From NCBI GenBank assembly GCA_019414325.1, contig DXMG01000036.1, positions 1-21,068 on the forward strand: a DNA stretch of 21,068 nt. Reading direction: 5' to 3'. This document shows positions 14,017-21,068 of this stretch, piece after piece. The notes under the pieces were generated by a model, which saw only the letters and a list, made by a program, of their open reading frames with translations, made no database searches and had not been told where the DNA came from. This DNA comes from Collinsella sp. GTDB lineage: Bacteria; Actinomycetota; Coriobacteriia; Coriobacteriales; Coriobacteriaceae. The position numbers and the translations under genes are program-made. Numbering within the stretch: the stretch's first letter is position 1; each line of letters begins with the position of its first letter.

Positions 14017-14886
14017 ATGGCACAGCCAGATACGACGCCCACGGTGGGGCTTGCGCTCGAGGGAGGCGGCTACCGCGGTATGTATACGGCGGGCGTGCTC
14101 GACGTATGGATGGAGTGCGGCCTGACCTGTGACCATATGGTGGGCGTCTCGGCGGGCGCGGCGTTTGGCTACAACTTTAAATCGCGCCAGATCGGCCGTG
14201 CCATTCGCTACAACAAGGCCTATTGCGCCGACAAGCGCTATGCGAGCGTGACGAGCTGGTTGCGAACCGGTGATATGTTCAATGCCGAGTTTGCCTACCA
14301 CGAGGTGCCCATCGAGCGCGATCCCATCGATCTGGAGGCATATCGCGCCTGTCCCATGCGGTTTACGTGCGTGTGTACCGATATCGAGACGGGCGAGGCC
14401 GTCTACCATGACTTGCCCTATGGCGACGAGCGCGACATCGAGTGGATTCGCGCGTCATCGGCGATTCCCGTGGCAACACGCCCTGTCGCCATTGAGGGGC
14501 ATAAGTACCTGGATGGCGGCGTTGCCGATTCCATTCCCAGTGCCTGGCTGTTTGCGCAGGGCTATGACCGCAACGTGGTGGTGCTGACGCAGCCGGCGGG
14601 CTTTGTAAAGCAGCCCAACAGCGTGATGCCCATGCTGCGTCGCGTGTATCGTCACTATCCGGCGTTTGTTGCGGCGCTTGAGCATCGGCACGAGGTCTAC
14701 AACGCCACGCTCGATGACCTGGCGCGTCGCGAGGCCGCTGGCGAGATCTTTGTGGTGCGGCCGAGCGAATCGGTGAAGGTGCCGTCACTGTGCCGCGAGC
14801 CCGGTGAGCTCGAGCGCATCTACCAGATCGGCCGCCACGATGCGGAGACGACGCTGCCCGCGCTGGAAGCGTATCTGGCGGGGTAA
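14017..14886 (+). CDS. patatin-like phospholipase family protein
   Basis: 289 residues, a patatin/RssA/YjjU-type serine hydrolase. Seen: the oxyanion-hole glycine loop LEGGGYRGMY at about 14-23, nucleophile elbow GVSAG (serine in GxSxG), and DGGVAD carrying the catalytic aspartate of the Ser-Asp dyad. Family members release fatty acids from membrane lipids or act on unknown acyl esters. There is no signal peptide or membrane helix, so it is probably cytoplasmic. GGAG lies 8 bases before the ATG at 14017. A longer in-frame start at 13876 would read through promoter-like sequence and is rejected. It is monocistronic, with a divergent gene upstream and hairpin repeats downstream. Substrate unknown. 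Confidence 0.9.
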   Translation: MAQPDTTPTVGLALEGGGYRGMYTAGVLDVWMECGLTCDHMVGVSAGAAFGYNFKSRQIGRAIRYNKAYCADKRYASVTSWLRTGDMFNAEFAYHEVPIERDPIDLEAYRACPMRFTCVCTDIETGEAVYHDLPYGDERDIEWIRASSAIPVATRPVAIEGHKYLDGGVADSIPSAWLFAQGYDRNVVVLTQPAGFVKQPNSVMPMLRRVYRHYPAFVAALEHRHEVYNATLDDLARREAAGEIFVVRPSESVKVPSLCREPGELERIYQIGRHDAETTLPALEAYLAG

Positions 14887-14895
14887 GGGCTGCTA

Positions 14896-15067
14896 CGGAA
14901 AGCGCATCCCGGAATATGCGCTCAGACTGGGATGCGGTTTCCGCGAGGGGGCGGTCGCGGAAACCGCATCCCAAAATTTGCGCTTGGAATGGGATGCGTT
15001 TTCTGCTGGCCCTCTATATGGAAAGCGCATCCCAGAATGGACGTCCAAACTGGGGTGCGCTTTCCGC
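14896..15067. repeat. three tandem hairpin repeats (GGAAA.CGCATCCC / GGGATGCG.TTTCC)
   Basis: Three related units at 14896-14944, 14957-15006 and 15020-15067, repeating about every 62 bp. Each has a left arm like GGAAAGCGCATCCC, an 18-base loop and a right arm like GGGATGCGGTTTCC, so each RNA strand can fold into a stem of about 14 bp. The loops are also partly alike (unit 1 and unit 2 share TGCGCT). They fill the gap between the convergent patatin and thiE genes. They look like a REP/MITE-type intergenic family and may act as a two-way transcription block or mRNA end protector. There are no T runs. Confidence 0.8.
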
Positions 15068-15109
15068 TGTCGAAGGTATGAGGCTGCGGAGCAGCTGCTC
15101 GGCATAGGC

Positions 15110-15805
15110 CTATGCCTGCTGCCAGGTGTCGACGAGTTCCTTGGCAGCGGCGTAGGGGTCGTCGGCGCTGCAGACGGCGCTTACCACAAAGAAGCCGTCG
15201 ACGCCGGTGGCCTTAAGCTGCGGCAAGTCGGCCGTCTTAACGCCGCCGCCCACCACGATGGGCACGGGGCTTGCCGCGTGGAGTGCGGCAAGGTCCTCAA
15301 AGCTCTTGGTGATGATAGAGCCGTCGGCCGCGCGTCCGCAGTCGCGCTTGGTCTCGGTCTCGTGGAGCGGGCCGATGCCCAGGTAGTCGACCAGGCTCAT
15401 GTCGGCGGTCTTGACGTACTCGAGCATCTCCTCGCAACGGGCCGAAAGGCCCACAATGGCATCGGGGCCCAGCAGCTTGCGGCAGACCTCGACGGGAATG
15501 TCGCTCTGGCCTACGTGCACGCCATCGACGGCAATGCCCTGCTCGCGCGCGGCAAGCACACAGTCCAGACGGTCATCGATTAACAGGGCGACCTGACCGG
15601 TCTTGCCGGCCTGTGCGATTGCCTGCGCGGCGTCGTCGGTCAGCGCAATGATCTCGCGGGCGCTTGCCACCTTGGAGCGCACCTGGATGCAGGTAAAGCC
15701 GGCGTCGAGTGCCTGGGCCACCACATCGCCCACGGGGCGTCCGAGGGTGTTTTCGGGGCCGAGTACCAGATAGGCCGAGATATCAAGGTTGTCGCGGATG
15801 CTCAT
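15110..15805 (-). CDS. thiE: thiamine phosphate synthase
   Basis: 231 residues. Joins hydroxymethylpyrimidine diphosphate to hydroxyethylthiazole phosphate, giving thiamine phosphate, in the cytoplasm. Seen: a TIM-barrel with IQVRSK, LLIDDRLDCVLAA, VDGVHVGQSDIP, VGLSA, DYLGIGPLHETETKRD and PIVVGGG, all in the family order, covering pyrophosphate and thiazole binding. The length is slightly above the usual 210-220. AGGAGG precedes the ATG, whose start overlaps the stop of the thiamine-binding gene by 4 bases (ATGA), so translation is coupled. It is the third gene of the riboswitch-controlled thiM operon. Assignment is firm. Confidence 0.95.
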   Translation of the reverse strand: MSIRDNLDISAYLVLGPENTLGRPVGDVVAQALDAGFTCIQVRSKVASAREIIALTDDAAQAIAQAGKTGQVALLIDDRLDCVLAAREQGIAVDGVHVGQSDIPVEVCRKLLGPDAIVGLSARCEEMLEYVKTADMSLVDYLGIGPLHETETKRDCGRAADGSIITKSFEDLAALHAASPVPIVVGGGVKTADLPQLKATGVDGFFVVSAVCSADDPYAAAKELVDTWQQA

Positions 15806-16143
15806 TGTGCTTCCTCCTGCTTTTTGATCTGTGCTTCCATGCGCTTGAGTTTGCCGGTCATGGTGTCGGTAAATCCGGGTCGAATATCGGCTTTGAGCAC
15901 GACTTCGGTGCGGATGCCCTTGCTCGCCAACACAAAGGTCGCGTCGCGCACGACCTGCATGACCTCGTCCCAGTCGCCCTCGATCTCGGTGAACATCGAG
16001 GTGGTGCGGTTGGGAAGGCCGCTCTCGCGAATGACGCGCACGACCTCGGCGACCTCGGCGGACAGCTCGTCGCCGGTGCCGCATGGGGCGATGGCCACGG
16101 CGACGAGCGTGTTCATGCCGGCATTGGTTGCGGGTTCGGACAT
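15802..16143 (-). CDS. MTH1187-family thiamine-binding protein
   Basis: 113 residues of the YqgV/MTH1187 (DUF77, Thiamine_BP) family, small ferredoxin-like fold proteins that bind thiamine or related compounds. Seen: the first strand NTLVAVAIAPCGTGDELSAE, helix VAEVVRVIRESGL, and the strand SMFTEIEGDWDEVMQVV, the family's conserved core. GAGGAGG lies 8 bases before the ATG. It sits 3 bases after thiM and overlaps thiE by 4 bases, which supports a role in handling thiamine or its precursors. Exact function is unproven in the family. A second Met at residue 10 is a possible but weaker start. Confidence 0.9.
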   Translation of the reverse strand: MSEPATNAGMNTLVAVAIAPCGTGDELSAEVAEVVRVIRESGLPNRTTSMFTEIEGDWDEVMQVVRDATFVLASKGIRTEVVLKADIRPGFTDTMTGKLKRMEAQIKKQEEAQ

Positions 16144-16146
16144 GGC

Positions 16147-16986
16147 TTATGCCTCCTCGAGCTCGAGTCGGTTGTCGGCAATATCCTGGGCGGTTGCGCG
16201 GTAGAGCTCGTCGATAAAGGCGACCTTAAAGCTTGCCGGGGCATCGGCGACGGCGGCGGCACGCGTGCCGGCAACGTTGTAGACGGCGGTGCCGCAGACT
16301 GCTGCCGTAAACGGATCGGTAGCACAAGCGTACACGGCCAGCACGCCGCCCTGCGAGCAACCGCAGCCGGTGATCTTGGACATGAGCGGGCTGCCGCCGT
16401 GGGATTTGGCCACGGTCGTGCCGTCGGTAATCAGGTCGACTTCGCCCGAGACCACAACGGCGCCGCCGGTGTAGCGAGCGAGCGCCACGGCGGCATCGCG
16501 GGCGGCGTCGACCGTGTCGGTGGTATCGACACCACGTACGCGGCTCAGATCGGCCGCCTCGCCCTCAAGACCCCACAGGCCGGCGAGCGCGATGATCTCG
16601 GAGGCGTTGCCGCGCACGATGGTGGGCTTGTACTGCTTGAGCACGCTTACCAGTTTGGTGCGCAGGCTACCGATGCCCAGACCCACCGGATCGAGCACCC
16701 AGGGCTTGCCGGCGTCGTGTGCCGCCTTGGCCGCGCGGGGAATCGTCTGCTCGTAGATGGGGAAGAGCGTGCCCATGTTGAGATAGATGGCGCCGCCGCC
16801 GGCAACGAGCGCCTCGCCCTCGTCGGGCAGATAGACCATGGCGGCCGAACCGCCCACGGCGAGCTGTGCGTTGGCGACAAAGTCGATCGTCACCGTGTTG
16901 GTGATAGAGCCGGCCATCGGATTGGTGGCTCGAATCTCCTCTACGGCCTTGACCATATGTTGCTTAAGCTGTTCCGAATCAATCAC
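16147..16986 (-). CDS. thiM: hydroxyethylthiazole kinase
   Basis: 279 residues. Phosphorylates salvaged 4-methyl-5-(2-hydroxyethyl)thiazole to the substrate of ThiE. Seen: a ribokinase-like fold with PMAGSITNTVTIDFVANA near the N terminus, VLDPVGLG, VRGNASEI, and the ITGCGCSQGG phosphate-binding/catalytic loop near residue 200. The start is GTG at 16986, with AAGGAGG 8 bases upstream; longer frames would run back through the terminator hairpin. It is the first gene of thiM-thiamine_BP-thiE, behind a TPP riboswitch. thiD and the de novo thiazole genes are not in this window. Confidence 0.95.
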   Translation of the reverse strand: MIDSEQLKQHMVKAVEEIRATNPMAGSITNTVTIDFVANAQLAVGGSAAMVYLPDEGEALVAGGGAIYLNMGTLFPIYEQTIPRAAKAAHDAGKPWVLDPVGLGIGSLRTKLVSVLKQYKPTIVRGNASEIIALAGLWGLEGEAADLSRVRGVDTTDTVDAARDAAVALARYTGGAVVVSGEVDLITDGTTVAKSHGGSPLMSKITGCGCSQGGVLAVYACATDPFTAAVCGTAVYNVAGTRAAAVADAPASFKVAFIDELYRATAQDIADNRLELEEA

Positions 16987-17006
16987 TGCACATGCCTCCT
17001 TGGCAT

Positions 17007-17038
17007 AGAAAAGGGGCGCTGTGCATAGACAGCGCCCC
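17007..17038 (-). terminator. riboswitch-controlled intrinsic terminator before thiM
   Basis: On the minus strand GGGGCGCTGT, a 6-base loop and ACAGCGCCCC form a perfect 10-bp stem followed by TTTTCT. It lies between the TPP aptamer and the thiM ribosome-binding site, so it is the expression platform: bound TPP would favour the terminator and stop thiM transcription. Confidence 0.9.
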
Positions 17039-17051
17039 TGTAAAGGCGGCA

Positions 17052-17140
17052 TGCTCCCTACGCCAGCATTAACTGACAGGTTCAAAGGATTGGGCCCTAT
17101 GCCCTCTCAGCCTTGTGGTTTGCGCCGCCGGCACTCCCGC
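17052..17140 (-). ncRNA. TPP riboswitch (THI element)
   Basis: The minus strand reads CGGGAGTGCCGG, then CTGAGAGGG, then CCTTTGAACCTG and TTAATGCTGGCGTAGGGA. These are the conserved pyrimidine-sensing (CTGAGA) and pyrophosphate-sensing (GCGTAGGGA) elements of the TPP aptamer in the right order and spacing. It lies directly before the terminator and the thiM operon, so high thiamine pyrophosphate should switch the operon off. Confidence 0.95.
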
Positions 17141-17169
17141 ATCGAATCTGTTGTTCCCTATACTAGCGC

Positions 17170-17271
17170 ACCTGCCAATATGGGACAGGTTTATTTTGGC
17201 AGGTGGCAACAGGGGCGCTGCATTTTCCCAGATAAAACCTGCCAAGATAAACCTGTCCCTTATTGGCAGGT
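17170..17271. repeat. 102-bp nested inverted repeat between divergent promoters
   Basis: Two 35-bp arms (17170-17204 and 17237-17271) are inverted copies with 33 of 35 matches, around a 32-bp centre. Each arm itself begins ACCTGCCAA and ends TTGGCAGGT, so the element holds four copies of one 9-bp half-site. Candidate -10 boxes lie 4-5 bases outside each end: TAGTAT on the minus strand (17160-17165) and TACAAT on the plus strand (17275-17280). It may be a MITE-like insertion, or an operator covering both promoters. Confidence 0.75.
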
Positions 17272-17274
17272 CGT

Positions 17275-17280
17275 TACAAT
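17275..17280 (+). promoter_or_regulatory. candidate -10 box for the HAD gene
   Basis: TACAAT, 32 bases before the ATG of the HAD gene. The -35 would fall inside the right palindrome arm (near CCTGTC) and is weak. Confidence 0.3.
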
Positions 17281-17311
17281 AGACGGGATAAAGAATGACC
17301 GAGGGGACCTT

Positions 17312-18220
17312 ATGATCAAACTTGTGCTGACCGATATGGACGATACGCTGATTCCTGCTGGACACGATGGCGCCAGCGACTGCGCCATCGAGGGCATTCA
17401 TGCCATGCAGGCGGCGGGCCTGCATTTTGGCCCGGTTTCGGGTCGCCAGCCGTCCGCGATGAGCTGGATGTTCCGCAATCGCTCCGAGTGCTTCTCGACC
17501 GGTGCGTTTTGCAACGGCCAGGTGATGTTTGTCGATGGCGAGGCGGTTGCCTCGCGCGCAACTGATAACGATGCCCTTATGCGCCTGGCCGACTACCTGG
17601 AGCAAGAGACCGACGATACCTATTTGAAGGTCTACCGTCTGGGTGATGACTTTTGGGACAACGACGCCTATTGCGTGACAAGCGATCCCGAGCGTGTGCG
17701 TCGCGCCATGGAGTCAGGCGGCAACGCGTGGCTCAAGGGCGAAGAGGCTCCCTGTCGCCCTGTCGTTGACGATGCCCCGGTATACAAGGCGAATATCTGG
17801 AGTGCCCGTTCGCGCGAGGAGCTCGCCGAGCTGCGCGAGCGTGTTGCCGCCGAGGTGCCGGAGCTCTCGCTCGTGTTTCCCAACAACCGCGTGCGCCTGT
17901 TCGACGTTCTTCCGACCGGCTGGGACAAGGGCTGTGCTGCGCTGGAGCTGGCGCGCGCTTTGGGCCTGACGCCCGACGAGGTGGCCGTATTCGGCGATTC
18001 CGATAACGATTTGCCCATGATCGATGCCGTTCCCAATTCCGTTGCAGTCGCCAATGCCAACGAGGCCGTCACGGCTGCCGCGCGCTGGCATATCGGCGCT
18101 GCGGCAGATGATGCGGTTGCCGGGGCTCTGCATCAGATTGCCGCCTGCGCCGCGACGGGGGAGATGCCGTCGTTTATGCGTCAGATGGACGCGACGGGTT
18201 TCGACGTCACGAACGTCTAG
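17312..18220 (+). CDS. Cof-type HAD-IIB hydrolase
   Basis: 302 residues of the haloacid dehalogenase superfamily, class IIB (Cof/YbiV-like), which dephosphorylate sugar phosphates, flavin or other small metabolites in the cytoplasm. Seen: motif I DMDDT with nucleophile D8 and general acid D10; motif II VSGR; motif III lysine in GWDKG; and motif IV FGDSDNDLPM for magnesium. An alpha/beta cap lies between motifs II and III, as in type IIB. GAGGGG precedes the ATG at 17312. The frame is open further upstream through the palindrome, but that is not coding. LysR follows 10 bases after the stop, so the two are probably co-transcribed. Substrate unknown. Confidence 0.92.
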   Translation: MIKLVLTDMDDTLIPAGHDGASDCAIEGIHAMQAAGLHFGPVSGRQPSAMSWMFRNRSECFSTGAFCNGQVMFVDGEAVASRATDNDALMRLADYLEQETDDTYLKVYRLGDDFWDNDAYCVTSDPERVRRAMESGGNAWLKGEEAPCRPVVDDAPVYKANIWSARSREELAELRERVAAEVPELSLVFPNNRVRLFDVLPTGWDKGCAALELARALGLTPDEVAVFGDSDNDLPMIDAVPNSVAVANANEAVTAAARWHIGAAADDAVAGALHQIAACAATGEMPSFMRQMDATGFDVTNV

Positions 18221-18230
18221 GGAGAAAGCC

Positions 18231-19127
18231 ATGAAGCTCCAGCAGCTCAGGTATGTCGTCAAAGTTGCCGAATGCGGCAGCATCACCGAGGCCTCGCGCC
18301 GGCTCTTTGTGTCGCAGCCTTCGATTACCGCGTCGATCCGCGATCTCGAAAACGAGATGGGTGTGCACATCTTTGAGCGCACCAACAAGGGTGTCATTGT
18401 GTCCGAGGAGGGCGAGACCTTCTTGGGCTACGCGCGCCAGGTGCTCGACCAGGCGGATCTGCTCGAAGGCAAGTACAAGGGCGAGTCCGAGCAGGTGCCG
18501 CACTTTAGTGTGAGCTGCCAGCATTATTCCTTTGCCGTTAACGCGTTTGTCGATGTGATCCGTGAGTTCGATGCCGCGCGCTACGACTTTACCCTGCGCG
18601 AGGAGCAGACTCACGAGATTATCGAGGACGTCGCGCATATGAAAAGCGAACTGGGCATCCTATATCTGTCCGAGCACAACCGCGAGGTCATCGAGCGCAT
18701 GCTGGTGGCCAACGAGCTCGTGTTCGAAGGGCTCTTCTGCGCCACACCGCATGTCTTCGTCTGCGCCGACCATCCGCTGGCGGCCCGCTCCAGCGTGACG
18801 CTCGAGGACTTGGAAGACTACCCGTTCCTGTCCTACGAGCAGGGCAGTTACAACTCGTTTTACTATTCCGAGGAGCTGACCTCGACGTTTGAGCGTCGCA
18901 AGAATATCCGCGTGCGCGACCGTGCGACGCTGTTCAACCTGGCCATGGGCCTCAACGGCTACACGGTGTGCTCGGGCGTGATTAGCCACGAACTCAACGG
19001 CCCCGGCATTATCTCGATTCCGCTCGATGTGGATGAGTACATGGAGATCGGCATCATCACGCGCAAGAACACGACGCTTACGCGCTACGGTCAAGCCTAT
19101 ATCGACGCGATCCGTCAGCATATCTAG
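18231..19127 (+). CDS. LysR-family transcriptional regulator
   Basis: 298 residues. N-terminal winged helix (MKLQQLRYVVKVAECGSI, then SQPSITASIRDLENEMG and a wing around IFERTNKG), a linker helix to about residue 85, then a periplasmic-binding-type effector domain (about 90-298). This is standard LysR length and order. GGGAGAAAG precedes the ATG. It follows the HAD gene by 10 bases and precedes the metE-like gene on the same strand, with a LysR-type palindrome between. That suggests control of the metE-like gene or autoregulation; MetR, the LysR regulator of methionine genes, is a possible analogue, but orthology is not shown. The effector is unknown. Confidence 0.93.
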   Translation: MKLQQLRYVVKVAECGSITEASRRLFVSQPSITASIRDLENEMGVHIFERTNKGVIVSEEGETFLGYARQVLDQADLLEGKYKGESEQVPHFSVSCQHYSFAVNAFVDVIREFDAARYDFTLREEQTHEIIEDVAHMKSELGILYLSEHNREVIERMLVANELVFEGLFCATPHVFVCADHPLAARSSVTLEDLEDYPFLSYEQGSYNSFYYSEELTSTFERRKNIRVRDRATLFNLAMGLNGYTVCSGVISHELNGPGIISIPLDVDEYMEIGIITRKNTTLTRYGQAYIDAIRQHI

Positions 19128-19173
19128 ACTGCTGCGTCCTGCACAGGTCAAATCTTTTCATGGCAGTCCCAAC

Positions 19174-19196
19174 TGATATAGGAAGCATCTATATCA
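19174..19196. promoter_or_regulatory. LysR-type operator candidate upstream of the metE-like gene
   Basis: TGATATAG and CTATATCA form a perfect 8-bp inverted repeat around 7 bases, about 88 bp before the metE-like ATG. Size and T-N-A symmetry fit LysR-family recognition sites, and the nearest regulator gene ends 47 bp upstream. Confidence 0.5.
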
Positions 19197-19283
19197 AACT
19201 GTTATAAACGCATATTTTACGATGGCCATATGAACGCTCATACTCTGTCCCAGTAAAGCAACCAATGCAAAAGGGAGATATCT

Positions 19284-20417
19284 ATGAGCACTTCGATTCA
19301 ACCGAACGCACCGTTTCGCGCCGATATCGTCGGCAGCTTTCTTCGTCCGCAGGCCGTGAAGGACGCCCGTGCCGCCTATGCCGCGGGTACGCTCGATGCC
19401 GAGGGGCTTAAAGCCGTCGAGGACGAGGCCATTCGCGACTTGGTTGCCAAGCAAAAGGCCGCTGGCCTGCAGGTGATTACCGATGGCGAGTTTCGCCGCA
19501 GTTACTGGCACCTCGACTTTATGTGGGGGCTCAACGGCATTGAACGCCGTACCTCGCGTACGGGCTATATGTTCCACGACGAGGAGACGACGGCTGACAC
19601 CGCCGTGGTGACCGGCCCCATCAGCGGCGAGAACCACCCCTTCGTCGAGCACTTTAAGTTTGTCAAGGCACTTGAGGGCGAGGGCTACGTTGCACGCCAG
19701 ACCATCCCGGCGCCTATCCAGACGTTCTCTGAGGTCACGCTCGATCGCTGTGATGGTCAGCAGGAGAGCCTGCGCGCCGTCTATAAGACCGATGAGGAGC
19801 TCGCCGACGCCATTGCGGCAGCCTACCGCACCGTGATCGCCGATCTCTACGCTGCCGGTTGCCGCAATATCCAGTTTGACGACTGCACCTGGGGCATTTA
19901 CTGCGATACCGACTTTGTGTCCAAGACCGGCATGAGCCCGGTTGACCTGCAAAAGGTGAGCGAGCTGGGCGTGGCGCTCAACAACGCCGCCATCGAGGGC
20001 AAGCCCGACGACCTTGTCATTAACACGCACGTGTGCCGCGGCAACTATCACTCCACCTATGCTTTTGAGGGCGGCTACGACCCCATCGCGCCGTACCTGT
20101 TCGCACACGAGAACGTCGATGCGTTCTATCTTGAGTTCGATACGCCGCGTGCCGGCGGTTTTGAGCCGCTCAAGTACGTTGTCCCCGGCAAGAAGGTCGT
20201 GTTGGGCCTGGTGACCACCAAGGCAGCTGAGCTCGAGAACGAGGATGCCATCGTCGAGCGCATCCGTGAGGCTGCCCAGTATGTGCCGCTCGAGAACCTG
20301 TACCTGTCTCCCCAGTGTGGCTTTGCCAGCTGCGAGATTGGCAACAAGCTGACCGAGGACCAGCAGTGGGCAAAGATTGCGCTGGTTAGGCGCATTGCCG
20401 AGCGTGTCTGGAAGTAG
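19284..20417 (+). CDS. MetE-like cobalamin-independent methionine synthase family protein (single-domain)
   Basis: 377 residues, matching only the catalytic C-terminal half of classic MetE (about 750 residues), as in the YxjG/YxjH and archaeal-type proteins. It probably transfers a methyl group to homocysteine or a related thiol using a zinc-bound thiolate. Seen: RADIVGSFLRP at 12-22; TDGEFRRSYWHLDF (GEFRR substrate loop) at about 66-79; QFDDCTW at 197-203; H249 and C251 in THVCRGN; and C345 in CGFAS, the likely zinc ligands. AAGGGAG precedes the ATG. The methyl donor (folate or another carrier) cannot be told from sequence. The palindrome upstream and the adjacent LysR gene suggest regulated expression. 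Confidence 0.9.
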   Translation: MSTSIQPNAPFRADIVGSFLRPQAVKDARAAYAAGTLDAEGLKAVEDEAIRDLVAKQKAAGLQVITDGEFRRSYWHLDFMWGLNGIERRTSRTGYMFHDEETTADTAVVTGPISGENHPFVEHFKFVKALEGEGYVARQTIPAPIQTFSEVTLDRCDGQQESLRAVYKTDEELADAIAAAYRTVIADLYAAGCRNIQFDDCTWGIYCDTDFVSKTGMSPVDLQKVSELGVALNNAAIEGKPDDLVINTHVCRGNYHSTYAFEGGYDPIAPYLFAHENVDAFYLEFDTPRAGGFEPLKYVVPGKKVVLGLVTTKAAELENEDAIVERIREAAQYVPLENLYLSPQCGFASCEIGNKLTEDQQWAKIALVRRIAERVWK

Positions 20418-20539
20418 TGCTGCCGTTCGCAGGGGCGTCGTGGTCGGAGCGGCATGCATCGCGTACAATGGTTCGGATCGTATCGTTCGGGCAGGTTATC
20501 CGATATGCCTGATCGCCCTTCCATTATGAAAGGACATCC

Positions 20540-21068
20540 ATGTCCCAATCCTCGACGCCCGCCGTCGCCGATGCCATCTACGATGCGTCGTCGCTCGGTC
20601 GCCCGCGCATGTTCTTGCTCGGCCTGCAGCACCTGTTTGCCATGTTCGGCGCTACCGTGCTGGTGCCTGTGCTCACCGGCCTTTCGGTTTCGGCGACCCT
20701 TTTGTTTGCCGGCCTGGGCACGCTGCTCTTCCACTTCCTGTCGCGCGGTAAGGTGCCGGCATTTTTGGGCTCATCATTTGCCTTTATTGCCGGTTATGCC
20801 GCAATCGCGCCCAACGGCGAGGCCGAGCTTTTGCCCTACGCCTGCCTGGGCGTAGCTTGTGCCGGCCTGCTCTATCCGGTGCTGGCGGCCCTGTTTCGCG
20901 CGTTTGGTGCCAAGCGTGTTATGCGCTTCTTCCCGCCGGTAGTGACTGGCCCCATCGTCATTTCCATCGGCCTGATCTTGGCAAGCTCTGCCATCGCCAA
21001 CTGCCAGACCAATTGGCTTGTTGCCGTTGTCGCTGTGGCGGTGATCGTCATCTGCAACATCTGGGGCC
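20540..21068 (+). CDS. NCS2-family uracil/xanthine permease, partial
   Basis: The first 176 codons of a nucleobase transporter, truncated by the window end. Seen: QHLFAMFGATVLVPVLTG, the first helix signature of uracil permeases (UraA type), FLGSSFAFIAGYAAIAP, and FFPPVVTGPIVISIGL, with about five hydrophobic helices. UraA-type proteins import uracil, and related ones xanthine, by proton symport across the cytoplasmic membrane. AAAGGA precedes the ATG at 20540. It starts 122 bp after the metE-like gene; a TACAAT at about 20464-20469 may be its own -10. Substrate within NCS2 cannot be fixed from this part. Confidence 0.92.
   Translation, partial: MSQSSTPAVADAIYDASSLGRPRMFLLGLQHLFAMFGATVLVPVLTGLSVSATLLFAGLGTLLFHFLSRGKVPAFLGSSFAFIAGYAAIAPNGEAELLPYACLGVACAGLLYPVLAALFRAFGAKRVMRFFPPVVTGPIVISIGLILASSAIANCQTNWLVAVVAVAVIVICNIWG

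Noticed and set aside
14896..15067. CRISPR array
   Set aside because: The repeats are long palindromes with conserved loops and only three units; no cas genes, and the gaps are about 12 bases, not spacers.
14804..15583. 259-residue plus-strand open frame across the hairpin repeats
   Set aside because: It runs through the repeats and then opposite thiE; no coherent protein.
19194..20468. 424-residue minus-strand open frame
   Set aside because: Antisense shadow of the metE-like gene, which has zinc ligands and a ribosome-binding site.
20454..20855. 133-residue Arg/Pro-rich plus-strand frame
   Set aside because: It overlaps the NCS2 permease in another frame, and the permease frame has family signatures and a good ribosome-binding site.

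Overview
The window is about 21 kb of bacterial chromosome. Most of it is GC-rich, with Shine-Dalgarno sites before nearly every gene. The gene style (multi-domain GGDEF/EAL proteins, a TPP-riboswitch thiM operon, a single-domain MetE-like enzyme, GC-rich intergenic hairpin repeats) suggests an actinobacterial gut commensal of the Coriobacteriia, probably Collinsella or a close relative. This is inferred from protein style, not from a marker gene.

Layout. (1) 55-2253, minus strand: a CobW/COG0523 metal-chaperone GTPase, an ArsC/Spx-like thioredoxin-fold protein without the usual N-terminal cysteine, and a flavodoxin-fold protein with a cysteine pattern like that of iron-sulfur flavoproteins. 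(2) 2254-3255: about 1 kb without an intact gene. It holds an IS30-like transposase remnant, a minus-strand coding-like fragment and several operator-like repeats. (3) 3256-8912, plus strand: a visibly AT-richer block with the layout of a ribosomally made, modified peptide (RiPP) cluster. It encodes a radical SAM enzyme, a GNAT-like protein, a protein with a PqqD-like leader-binding domain, a 66-residue cysteine-free Ala/Val-rich candidate precursor, a DUF3784-like membrane protein, a class I methyltransferase and an ABC exporter. The exporter is split by an in-frame TAA where the A-loop tyrosine is expected. (4) 9312-13687, minus strand: two related cyclic-di-GMP proteins. One is GGDEF-PAS-GGDEF-like. 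The other is longer, ends in an EAL domain, and is broken by a one-base frameshift in a G run. (5) 14017-14886: a patatin-like lipase, followed by three near-identical hairpin repeats. (6) 15110-17140, minus strand: a TPP riboswitch with its terminator, then thiM, a thiamine-binding MTH1187-family protein and thiE. (7) 17170-21068, plus strand: a 102-bp nested palindrome, a HAD-IIB phosphatase, a LysR regulator, a MetE-like methyltransferase preceded by a LysR-type palindrome, and the start of an NCS2 uracil/xanthine permease that runs off the window.

How the genes work together. In the peptide island the candidate precursor would be recognised through the PqqD-like domain, modified by the radical SAM enzyme and possibly the GNAT-like protein and methyltransferase, and exported by the ABC protein. 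The DUF3784-like protein may give self-protection. The peptide has no cysteine, so the known thioether radical-SAM classes do not fit and the chemistry is open. The exporter stop codon suggests the cluster may be decaying in this strain. The thi operon salvages hydroxyethylthiazole and makes thiamine phosphate under TPP control. The LysR gene probably controls itself or the metE-like gene beside it.
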